This document shows, in pieces, positions 32,838 through 40,513 of a stretch of 64,000 nucleotides of DNA. Position 1 is the first letter of the stretch. Each line of letters starts with the position of its first letter. Under the pieces are notes generated by a model, which saw only the letters and a list, made by a program, of their open reading frames with translations, searched no databases and was not told where the DNA came from. Source of the DNA: SYOC01 sp964441775 (GTDB lineage: Bacteria > Desulfobacterota > Binatia > Bin18); the NCBI GenBank assembly GCA_964441775.1, contig CAYTVL010000002.1, positions 62,001-126,000 of the forward strand, written 5' to 3'. A program made the position numbers and the translations under genes.

Positions 32838-34199
32838 TTAGCCTTGATCCAAGGGAACAGTGACGTGATACAGTTGTTGTCCTCGCGCGATGGACAGCAA
32901 CAGGCTTTGGTTCAATCGCACCTCAATGATCTTACGGCGAAATTCCGCCAGTGCCTTTGTTTGGACGCCGGAGAGTCCTACGATAACGTCTCCTCGCTCG
33001 ACACCAATGCGTGCAGCGGGACTATCGGGGCGTACTTTTTTGACAGCCAAACCTTCTGCGCTTTCGCTGACAGCAACGCCCAGTAACTGCCACGCGAGAT
33101 CGTCGGCTTTCTCTTGGGGAAAGCGTGAGGCGATGATGGAAACCTCTTCTTCTCTCTGATCGCGTAAGACTCGCAGCACAAGCGTGTCGCCGGTGCTAAA
33201 TTCGCGTTCACGTTGTAGATATTCTTCAGCGGAGTGCAGCGGACGCTTATTAAGCTGCAGCAGGACGTCTCCTCGCTGGAGCCCGGCTTTGGCCGCCGGG
33301 CTGCCCGGCTCCACGCCGCGAACCAGCAACCCTTGCTTCTCCTTGAGCGCGAAGTGGTACGCCAGTTCCGGGGTCAACGTCTGGACGACAACGCCGACCC
33401 ACGGCGCTTCGACCGAGCCGTGGCTGATCAATTCTTGCACAATCCGTTTGGCGCGGGAGATCGGAATCGCAAAGCCGATGCCCTGCGCTTTGCCGTAGAT
33501 GGCGGTGTTAATGCCGATCAATTCGCCTTTGATATTCAGCAACGGCCCGCCGGAATTGCCGGGATTAATCGAGGCGTCAGTTTGGATGAAGTCGTAGTAG
33601 GTTCTCCCGTCGGTGTTCAGCGAACGGTTGAGCGCGCTGACCACGCCAGTTGTGACTGTATGGGAAAGACCAAAAGGATTGCCAATAGCGATGACGGTTT
33701 CGCCGATCATCAAGTCATCCGAACTGCCGAGCGGCAGGAAGGGGAGCGATTTACTGTCGTCAATTTTCAGCACCGCTAGATCCGAATCGGAGTCCGCACC
33801 TACCAAGCGGGCGCTCATTTTGCGTTCGTTGGAAAGCTGAACGAAAATCTTCTCAGCTTGCACGACAACGTGCTCATTGGTGAGCACGTAGCCGTCCGCT
33901 CGGATGACGACTCCCGAACCCAGACTTTGTTCCGGTTGTTTGCGTTGAAAGGGTTCAAAGAAGTCGCGGAAAAAATCGTCAAAGGGATTGCCGCCAAAAG
34001 GATTTCGCTGATGTTGGTCGACGACCTGTGCTGCAATAATACTCACGACTGCGGGGCTCGCTTTTTCCACTGCCACCACGACCGGGCTGCGTCGGCTCGC
34101 CTCTTGGGCGAAAGTCAGAGCTGGAAGAAGCACGTTCGGCAAAACGAAGCACATACACAAGGAACACAACGAGGCAGTCAGGTGATGGCGGAGGTTCAT
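32838..34199 (-). CDS. htrA: HtrA/Deg-family periplasmic serine protease
   Basis: 453 residues from ATG 34199 (AGG-type site five bases upstream). A signal peptide of ~31 residues is followed by a trypsin-like domain with catalytic H110 (TNEHVVV), D140 (DSDLAVLK) and S216 (GNSGGPL), then two PDZ domains (from about residue 265; the second near 380). The domain set matches DegP/DegQ. It should degrade or refold envelope proteins in the periplasm. It lies 44 bp downstream of aguA on the same strand, but probably has independent control. A longer N-terminal start is possible but would bury the signal peptide. Confidence 0.93.
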   Translation of the reverse strand: MNLRHHLTASLCSLCMCFVLPNVLLPALTFAQEASRRSPVVVAVEKASPAVVSIIAAQVVDQHQRNPFGGNPFDDFFRDFFEPFQRKQPEQSLGSGVVIRADGYVLTNEHVVVQAEKIFVQLSNERKMSARLVGADSDSDLAVLKIDDSKSLPFLPLGSSDDLMIGETVIAIGNPFGLSHTVTTGVVSALNRSLNTDGRTYYDFIQTDASINPGNSGGPLLNIKGELIGINTAIYGKAQGIGFAIPISRAKRIVQELISHGSVEAPWVGVVVQTLTPELAYHFALKEKQGLLVRGVEPGSPAAKAGLQRGDVLLQLNKRPLHSAEEYLQREREFSTGDTLVLRVLRDQREEEVSIIASRFPQEKADDLAWQLLGVAVSESAEGLAVKKVRPDSPAARIGVERGDVIVGLSGVQTKALAEFRRKIIEVRLNQSLLLSIARGQQLYHVTVPLDQG

Positions 34200-34243
34200 A
34201 ACACCTACCATTGTGTCTGTTCGGACGGACAAGCTGCAACTCT

Positions 34244-35308
34244 TCAGTCGCTGGCGGGTTGCTGCTGGGTGATGCAATGAATGGCCCCGAGGCCCCAGAC
34301 CAGGTCGGTGCAGTCAATGCCGAGGACAAGCCGCGTGGGAAACAGCTCTTGCAACATCGTCAACGCGCGTTGGTCGTTAGGGCAGCGGTAGGTGGGGACT
34401 AACACGATCCCATTGGCAATGTAGAAATTCGCGTAACTCGCCGGAAGGCGGTTGCCGTCATACTCGACCGGGCTAGGCATAGGGAGCGGCACAACGCGCA
34501 ATGGGCGATCGTGATGATCGGTCATCTGTCGCAGACGCGCCAGATTGTCTTGCAAGCTTTTGTAGTTGACGTCACGAGGGTCTTCTTCCACCATGCAGAC
34601 CACCGTGGTGGGATCGACAAAGCGGGCGAGGTCGTCGATGTGGCCATCGGTATCATCGCCGACAATGCCATCCCCCAGCCAGAGAATTTTTTGCACTCCG
34701 AGAGAGGAGCGAAGATAGCCCTCGATCTCCGATCGAGAAAGCGCGGGATTCCGATTGGGATTGAGCAAACAGGCTTCGGTGGTTAACAATGTCCCCTGTC
34801 CATTGACGTCGATGGACCCGCCTTCCAACACGATGCCGAGTTCAAAAAGAGGCAAGTCGAGGTGGGCCGCGATCCGTTGCGGAATAACGTCATCGAGATC
34901 CCACGGTTCATATTTTTGTCCCCAGGAATTAAAAATCCAGTCTGTCACCGCCAGTTCCGTTCGCGTTTGCTGCCGGCGCATGAGAAAGATCGGCCCGTGA
35001 TCGCGCGCCCACGTGTCGTTGGTGGGGAACTCGTGCAACCTCACTCGCCGTGATTCTATCCCTGCGGCTGCGAGTTGACGCCGGACCGTGGTCGCGGCTT
35101 CGGCGTCGTTGACACAAATGTTGACGTACTCGTGAGTCAGCAGTGCGCGGACGAGCTCGACATAGATGGCGGGAATCGGTGCGAATTTCCCCGGCCATGT
35201 GTCGAGGTTATGCGGCCAGGCGAGCCACGTGGCGGCGTGTGGCTCCCACTCGGCGGGCATACGGTAGCCGAGGCTTGTCGGAGTAATTCCAAATGCTGAA
35301 TGCTTCAT
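34244..35308 (-). CDS. aguA: Agmatine deiminase
   Basis: A 354-residue member of the peptidylarginine-deiminase superfamily. Agmatine deiminase converts agmatine to N-carbamoylputrescine and ammonia. Motifs include PAEWEPHAATWLAWPH at the start, NDTWARDHGP near 96-105, DDTDGHIDDLARF near 216-228 and the C-terminal nucleophile Cys (GAIHCITQQQ, near residue 345). It is followed upstream (same strand) by aguB and opposed by speA, giving a complete arginine-to-putrescine set. Length is normal. Confidence 0.93.
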   Translation of the reverse strand: MKHSAFGITPTSLGYRMPAEWEPHAATWLAWPHNLDTWPGKFAPIPAIYVELVRALLTHEYVNICVNDAEAATTVRRQLAAAGIESRRVRLHEFPTNDTWARDHGPIFLMRRQQTRTELAVTDWIFNSWGQKYEPWDLDDVIPQRIAAHLDLPLFELGIVLEGGSIDVNGQGTLLTTEACLLNPNRNPALSRSEIEGYLRSSLGVQKILWLGDGIVGDDTDGHIDDLARFVDPTTVVCMVEEDPRDVNYKSLQDNLARLRQMTDHHDRPLRVVPLPMPSPVEYDGNRLPASYANFYIANGIVLVPTYRCPNDQRALTMLQELFPTRLVLGIDCTDLVWGLGAIHCITQQQPASD

Positions 35309-35315
35309 GGTGACG

Positions 35316-35350
35316 GAAAATCAAAAGGCAAAAGTGAAAAAAGCAACAAG
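35316..35350. repeat. Word-type spacer repeat (AAAAGGC)
   Basis: The spacer between aguA and aguB contains ATCAAAAGGCAAAAGTGAAA. It shares TCAAAAGGCAAA with the spacer at 23067-23115. Confidence 0.45.
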
Positions 35351-35384
35351 AGTAGTGCTTAGTCGTGCTGTTGATAGGCTCTCG

Positions 35385-36305
35385 TTAATCAAGATATCGT
35401 TTGGTTAACTTGTCGTAGGCGTCGATGCGACGGTCGCGGAGAAACGGCCAGTTTTGCCGCACGGTGTCGAGGCGAGTCAAGTCACATGTCACCACCTGTG
35501 TCTCTTCACGATCATGACTGGCGCGCGTGACAAGACGGCCAAAGGGATCACTCACGAAGGAGGTTCCCCAGAATTGCAGACCACCTTCCACGCCGACGCG
35601 GTTGACAGCAGCAACATACACGCCGTTGGCGATCGCGTGGCTTCTTTGAATAGTTTCCCACGCCTGTTGTTGCGCCTGACGTTCTTCAGGCGCTTCGGCG
35701 ACATGCCACCCAATCGCGGTCGGGTAAAACAAAATCTGTGCGCCGCCAAGAGCCGTCAGGCGGGCGGCTTCCGGGAACCATTGGTCCCAGCAGACCAGCA
35801 CGCCAATTGAGGCGTAGCGGGTCCGGAAAGTGTGGAACCCCATATCTCCCGGCGTGAAATAAAACTTTTCGTAATAGAGCGGGTCGTCCGGGATGTGCAT
35901 CTTGCGATACTTCCCCACCAGCGAACCGTCCGCGTCAATTACTACGGCGGTGTTATGGAACAGTCCCGCCGCGCGTTGTTCAAACAGCGAAGCCACGAGG
36001 ACAATCTCCAGTTCCGCCGCCAGACGGCTCAGTGTTTCCGTGGTTGGGCCAGGAATCGGCTCGGCGAGGCGAAAGCAGGAGGTGTCTTCGCTCTGACAAA
36101 AGTACAGCGAGCGAAATAACTCTTGCAGGCAAATGATCTGCGCCCCCTGACTGGCCGCCAGCCGAATCTGCTCGATCGCCTTGGCGAAATTATCAGCCGG
36201 GTTTTGCCCGCAGGACATTTGCACGAGCCCGAGCGTGACTTGTTGTGAAGCATGCGAGGGTGTTGACACGGCACGGAATTGTAGGGCATCGCGAGGTTGG
36301 GTCAA
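35385..36305 (-). CDS. aguB: N-carbamoylputrescine amidase
   Basis: A 306-residue nitrilase-superfamily enzyme with the Glu-Lys-Cys triad: E62 (CLQELFRSLYF), K135 (KYRKMHIPD) and C172 (LVCWDQWFPEAA). The WDQW sequence after the Cys is characteristic of the N-carbamoylputrescine amidase branch. It completes the second step of the agmatine route by hydrolysing N-carbamoylputrescine to putrescine. It lies upstream of aguA and divergent from speA. The first ~20 residues are variable and a start at a later GTG/ATG is possible. Confidence 0.93.
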   Translation of the reverse strand: MTQPRDALQFRAVSTPSHASQQVTLGLVQMSCGQNPADNFAKAIEQIRLAASQGAQIICLQELFRSLYFCQSEDTSCFRLAEPIPGPTTETLSRLAAELEIVLVASLFEQRAAGLFHNTAVVIDADGSLVGKYRKMHIPDDPLYYEKFYFTPGDMGFHTFRTRYASIGVLVCWDQWFPEAARLTALGGAQILFYPTAIGWHVAEAPEERQAQQQAWETIQRSHAIANGVYVAAVNRVGVEGGLQFWGTSFVSDPFGRLVTRASHDREETQVVTCDLTRLDTVRQNWPFLRDRRIDAYDKLTKRYLD

Positions 36306-36366
36306 TGCCCTGGCGGCGCTTCTTTTCCGGTCTCGACCGAATCGCGAAAAAATTTTCCTAAGCCTT

Positions 36367-36395
36367 TTGACAGTTGAGATGAAAGACTCTATATA
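36367..36395 (+). promoter_or_regulatory. Strong sigma-70-type promoter of speA
   Basis: TTGACA (36367-36372), 17-base spacer, TATATA (36390-36395): a near-ideal promoter. It is ~240 nt upstream of the speA start, so the transcript has a long leader with structured elements and a small upstream ORF. The 332-bp region to aguB holds no other gene. Confidence 0.7.
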
Positions 36396-36565
36396 GAGAA
36401 AAATTCTCTCGCACGATTACAGAAGATAACGACGTTGATCACACGAGCGGTCACAACCGCGAGTAGCTAATTCCCGAAGAACGGCGCCTCTGCCTGCTGT
36501 TTCCGTGCAGCCGTGTCCTTCCTTGCATACCGGGCCGTCAACGGTTCCGTGAACGAAAAGCAGAG

Positions 36566-36583
36566 CGGAGCAGTAATGCTCCG
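36566..36583 (+). promoter_or_regulatory. Leader hairpin sequestering the start of a speA upstream ORF
   Basis: CGGAGCA, loop GTAA (GNRA type), TGCTCCG: a perfect 7-bp stem. The left arm contains the GGAG ribosome-binding site and the right arm contains most of the ATG (36576-36578) of the upstream ORF, so folding would hide the translation start. A second short stem GAGGA/TCCTC follows at 36598-36611. Confidence 0.55.
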
Positions 36584-36641
36584 AGAAATGAACAAACGAG
36601 GAGAACTCCTCAAGACCGAGAGGGGGCTTGTGTATCAATGA
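36576..36641 (+). CDS. Candidate leader peptide (uORF) translationally coupled to speA
   Basis: A 21-codon ORF begins at ATG 36576 (GGAG five bases upstream) and encodes MLREMNKRGELL followed by KTERGLVYQ, ending with TGA at 36639-36641. This stop overlaps the speA ATG (36638-36640) in an ATGA arrangement. speA itself has only a distant purine-rich site 11 bases away, so it probably depends on ribosomes terminating on this uORF. The peptide holds three arginines, suggestive of a sensor for arginine supply. This is a prediction from sequence only. Confidence 0.45.
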   Translation: MLREMNKRGELLKTERGLVYQ

Positions 36642-38635
36642 AAGCTTTGAAGGACAACCTACAGTTCGCTAAGGTGTCTCGTTTGGCTGCGGTCTCATCC
36701 GAGAAAGCGCGGCGTTTTGCTGAGACGCGCTCTGCAAACTCTCGCAACGCGCTTGAAGAGACGGTGGACTTATATGGCATCAGGAATTGGGGCGGAGAGT
36801 ATTTCGACGTGAACCCGAAGGGAGAAATCGTGCTGGCCTTCGAGGCGACGCGCGGCACTCCTGTGTCTCTGAAAAGCATCATTGACGAACTCCGCAAACG
36901 AGGCATTTCCACGCCGGTCGTGCTGCGTTTTCCGCAGTTGTTGGATTATCAAATCAAGAAGCTGGCGTACGCCTTTAAGGGCGCCATTCAGGAATATGGC
37001 TATCAGCGCGATTATATTCCTGTTTACCCCATCAAGGTCAATCAGAAGAAAGAAGTCGTGCAGGAAGTGCTGGACTTTGGCGAGCGCTATAATCTCGGCA
37101 TCGAGGTGGGGAGCAAAGCCGAGTTGACCGTGGCGATGGCGATGGCCAAAAACCCGGAGTCGCCCATTATTTGCAACGGCGTCAAAGATGAGGCCTATCT
37201 CAAGCTGGCGTTGTTGAGCCGTCAACTCGGACGCAAGGTCTTTGTGGTGCTCGAAAGTTTGTTCGAGTTGCGCCTGCTTTTAGAGCTGAGCAAGAAGCTC
37301 AAAATTCGTCCGATGATCGGCCTGCGTCTCAAACTGTCCGCGCGCGGCAGCGGCAAGTGGGAGAAGTCGAGCGGCGATCTCTCAAAGTTCGGGTTTACCA
37401 CTACCGATCTCCTCAAATGCGTACAGACGCTGGCGGAAGAGCACTTGAGCGATTGTCTCGCCTTGCTGCATTTTCATATTGGCTCGCAGGTGACGGATAT
37501 CAAGCGCGTGAAATATGCGGTGAAAGAAGCGGCGCGCACGTACGCCAAGCTGCGCAAGCTGTGTCCCAATCTTGACTACCTCGATGTGGGCGGCGGCTTG
37601 GGCATCGACTATGACGGCTCGAAGACGGCGTCGGAGTCGAGCGTGAACTACTCCGTGCAAGAGTACGCGAACGACATCATCTACTCGATCAAAGAGGTCT
37701 GTGAAAACGAAGATGTCAGTGAGCCGAACGTCATCACCGAAAATGGCCGCATGGTGACGGCGCCGCACGCGGTCTTGCTCTTTAATGTGATCAATGAGCT
37801 GACGCTCTCGAATGGACCTATCCGCATGACGACCATCGAGAGCAAACCGCAAGTGATCCAAGAAATGCACGATCTGTACACTGGGATTAACGGCAAGAAT
37901 TATCGTGAGTACTATCACGACGTAATTGAGCGACGGGATGAAATGTTCTCGCTCTTCAACCTGGGCTATCTCTCGCTGGAAGATCGGGGCCTAGGGCAAG
38001 AACTGTTTTGGGGCGTGTGTGAACGCGCGATCAAGTTCGCCAAGATGGCCAAACACATGCCTGAAGAATTTGAAGATCTGGAACGGCGACTCTCACGCAA
38101 GTTTATTTGTAACTTTTCCGTCTTTCAGTCGATTCCGGATTCGTGGGCCATCGATCAACTCTTTCCGATCGTGCCCATTCATCGGCTCGAAGAGGCGCCG
38201 GACCGGACCGGCTATCTGGCCGATGTCACCTGTGACTCGGATGGCAAGGTTGATAATTTCATTGACTTGCGTGACGTCAAAGAATCGCTTGAGCTGCACG
38301 CCTTGAACGGCGAGCCCTATTATTTGGGCGTGTTTTTCACTGGGGCCTATCAGGATGTGATGGGCGACTATCATAACCTCTTCGGTCATGTGCATGATGC
38401 GTTTGTCGTTGTTGACGGCAAAGGAAACTGCTTGATCACGAAGATCGTGCCCGGCCATAAGATCGAAGGCGTATTGAAAGTGTTCGGCTACGAACGTGAC
38501 GAGCTGCTCTCCGAATTTCGCAGCCGCGTGAGTGAAGGCATTACGCGCGAAGGGCTCAAACTGGACCTAGGCAACTCTATGATGCGGGAGTTCGAGTCGG
38601 CGCTCGGCAGTTATACTTACCTGGCCTTGGATTAA
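36638..38635 (+). CDS. speA: Biosynthetic arginine decarboxylase
   Basis: The 665-residue protein is of the fold-III (alanine-racemase-like) PLP decarboxylase type. The Schiff-base lysine is K133 (VYPIKVNQKKEV), and the PLP-phosphate-binding glycines lie in VGGGLGIDYDGS near 320. It converts arginine to agmatine, the substrate of the divergent aguB-aguA products. Length is typical of the bacterial SpeA family. Its start overlaps the stop of a small leader ORF, and a long leader precedes it. Confidence 0.95.
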   Translation: MKALKDNLQFAKVSRLAAVSSEKARRFAETRSANSRNALEETVDLYGIRNWGGEYFDVNPKGEIVLAFEATRGTPVSLKSIIDELRKRGISTPVVLRFPQLLDYQIKKLAYAFKGAIQEYGYQRDYIPVYPIKVNQKKEVVQEVLDFGERYNLGIEVGSKAELTVAMAMAKNPESPIICNGVKDEAYLKLALLSRQLGRKVFVVLESLFELRLLLELSKKLKIRPMIGLRLKLSARGSGKWEKSSGDLSKFGFTTTDLLKCVQTLAEEHLSDCLALLHFHIGSQVTDIKRVKYAVKEAARTYAKLRKLCPNLDYLDVGGGLGIDYDGSKTASESSVNYSVQEYANDIIYSIKEVCENEDVSEPNVITENGRMVTAPHAVLLFNVINELTLSNGPIRMTTIESKPQVIQEMHDLYTGINGKNYREYYHDVIERRDEMFSLFNLGYLSLEDRGLGQELFWGVCERAIKFAKMAKHMPEEFEDLERRLSRKFICNFSVFQSIPDSWAIDQLFPIVPIHRLEEAPDRTGYLADVTCDSDGKVDNFIDLRDVKESLELHALNGEPYYLGVFFTGAYQDVMGDYHNLFGHVHDAFVVVDGKGNCLITKIVPGHKIEGVLKVFGYERDELLSEFRSRVSEGITREGLKLDLGNSMMREFESALGSYTYLALD

Positions 38636-38660
38636 CGAGGGGATTCCACCACTTTCAACA

Positions 38661-38734
38661 GAACCGGAGACGGAGAGAATCGGAGAAACGGAGAGGAGAA
38701 AGGGGACTCCGATTCCCTGGTTCCCCGCTTCTTC
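38661..38734. repeat. Word-built intergenic hairpin (CGGAGA words)
   Basis: Reiterated GGAGA/CGGAG words on the left and their complements on the right. The arms GAATCGGAG (38677-38685) and CTCCGATTC (38707-38715) are perfectly complementary. The 20-mer GAATCGGAGAAACGGAGAGG at 38677-38696 recurs exactly at 42883-42902. Confidence 0.7.
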
Positions 38735-38752
38735 GTTTCCTTCTTGTTTAAC

Positions 38753-39727
38753 ATGGCCACATTCCTCGACGGCGCTGACCCTCACGCAATTACAACCGCC
38801 GCAGATGCGCTGCGAGCTGGTGAACTCGTCGCCTTTCCAACCGAGACTGTTTATGGACTTGGTGCTGATGCGCTAAACGATCGCGCGGTGGCGCAAGTCT
38901 TCGCCGTCAAGAATCGTCCGCATTTCGATCCGCTGATTGTCCACCTCCCGAATCAAGCGTCGGCACGAGTCTATGCTACAGGGATCGACTATCGAGCAAC
39001 CGTCTTGATGGAACGGTTTTGGCCGGGGCCACTCACGCTGGTGCTGCGCAAGAAGCCGCTCATTCCTGACTTGGTGACGGCGGGATTAGATTCCGTGGCG
39101 TTGCGTGTCCCTGCTCATCCCATCGCCCTGGCGCTTTTGCGTGCGACTGGCAAACCCATCGCGGCGCCGAGCGCGAATCCCTTTGGCTACGTCAGCCCGA
39201 CCACAGCGATGCATGTGCAAGAGTTGTTGGGCGACAAAATCAAGTTGATTATCGAGGGCGGACCGTGTCAGGTCGGTGTGGAATCGACGGTGTGCCTGTT
39301 GACGGATAAAGACGCGGTGATCCTCCGCCCTGGCGGCGTGACCATCGAAGAGATTGAGTCAGTGATTGGTCATGTGGAAGTCGCAACAACTCAAGTCGAT
39401 GCACGCTCTCCCGGCACGCTGCCGCGCCATTATTCTCCACACGTTGTGCTCCAACTGCTTCCTCTCGACGCGCCCATTCCTCACCCACAACCAAGTGAGA
39501 GAGTCGGGCTGGTCTTATTCGCAGCTCGACCGGTAGGCCCTGGGTACACCGTAGTCGAGCATCTTTCTAAACGTGGAGATTTTGTTGAAGCGGCGGCAAA
39601 TCTGTTTGCCGCGCTGCGTCGTATGGACGGTCTGGGGGTCGACCGCGTGGTGATCGAGTCTGTACCGGAACACGGGCTGGGCCGAGCGATTATGGATCGC
39701 TTGCGGCGGGCGGCGGCGCGTTCTTGA
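38753..39727 (+). CDS. tsaC: L-threonylcarbamoyladenylate synthase
   Basis: A 324-residue YrdC/Sua5-type protein. KNRPHFDPLIVH near residues 45-56 is the ATP/phosphate-binding segment of the family, and GKPIAAPSANPFGYVSPTTA near 130-150 matches the second signature. The C-terminal ~110 residues form the Sua5-specific domain. It makes threonylcarbamoyl-AMP for the t6A37 tRNA modification. ATG 38753 is preferred over an upstream TTG. Confidence 0.9.
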   Translation: MATFLDGADPHAITTAADALRAGELVAFPTETVYGLGADALNDRAVAQVFAVKNRPHFDPLIVHLPNQASARVYATGIDYRATVLMERFWPGPLTLVLRKKPLIPDLVTAGLDSVALRVPAHPIALALLRATGKPIAAPSANPFGYVSPTTAMHVQELLGDKIKLIIEGGPCQVGVESTVCLLTDKDAVILRPGGVTIEEIESVIGHVEVATTQVDARSPGTLPRHYSPHVVLQLLPLDAPIPHPQPSERVGLVLFAARPVGPGYTVVEHLSKRGDFVEAAANLFAALRRMDGLGVDRVVIESVPEHGLGRAIMDRLRRAAARS

Positions 39728-39771
39728 TACGATAACTACTGCGTAGTGTAAGGACGTGCTATAGTCTCGCC

Positions 39772-40356
39772 ATGAATCCCGCACGACGCCTGGCAACCTA
39801 CGAAGATTTGTTGCAGGTTCCTGACATTTTGGTCGCCGAGATTATTGATGGCGAGCTGGTCACCTCCCCGCGCCCCGCTTCCCCTCATGCGCGGACGACT
39901 TCTGTTCTTAGAGGAGGACTTGATCCATTCGATCAGCGGCCTGGAGGACCAGGTGGGCCGCCCGGCGGCTGGTGGATTCTTTTCGAGTCTGAATTACACT
40001 TGGGGGCCGATATCCTCGTTCCCGACCTTGCCGGTTGGCGACGAGAGCGGATGCCTGTCTTAGCGAACGTGCCCTACTTCGAGCTTGCTCCGGACTGGGT
40101 GTGTGAAGTTGTTTCTCCTTCCACAGGGCGCATTGATCGGGTACGCAAAATGCCCGTTTATGCGCGAGAGCACGTGCCATATGTGTGGCTGGTTGATCCC
40201 TTAATGCGAACGTTAGAAATCTATCGCCTGGAAGGCCAGCGGTGGATGGTGGTCAACACGTATGGCGGAGAAGATAGCGTGCGCGCCGAACCGTTTGAGG
40301 CGCTGGAGCTGGATTTGAGTCGCTGGTGGTTAGAAGCGGAGAATGTTGGAGGGTGA
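39772..40356 (+). CDS. Uma2-family (DUF820) putative endonuclease
   Basis: The 194-residue protein has the PD-(D/E)XK-type fold of the Uma2/DUF820 family: EIIDGELVTSPRPA at the start, GWWILFESELHLGADILVPD with an acidic pair near the middle (residues ~66-85), then VCEVVSPSTGRIDRVRKMPV and a DPLMRTLEIYRLEG strand. Activity is inferred only from the fold. The gene is short, follows tsaC closely in the same direction and stands before a spacer to a convergent isocitrate dehydrogenase. The family is widespread and often multi-copy. Confidence 0.87.
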   Translation: MNPARRLATYEDLLQVPDILVAEIIDGELVTSPRPASPHARTTSVLRGGLDPFDQRPGGPGGPPGGWWILFESELHLGADILVPDLAGWRRERMPVLANVPYFELAPDWVCEVVSPSTGRIDRVRKMPVYAREHVPYVWLVDPLMRTLEIYRLEGQRWMVVNTYGGEDSVRAEPFEALELDLSRWWLEAENVGG

Positions 40357-40513
40357 GAGTTCACCCTCCGGTATGACTTACATGTTGGGAACCGAGCTGC
40401 GACTGTAAGGGAGCGGTTCTCCAGCCGGTTGCTAACGCGCGCGGCACTGTCCCGTCCCGCACCATACAGTCCAGGGAAACTTGCTCTAAGGCGCGTTTGA
40501 CCATTACCCTTGA

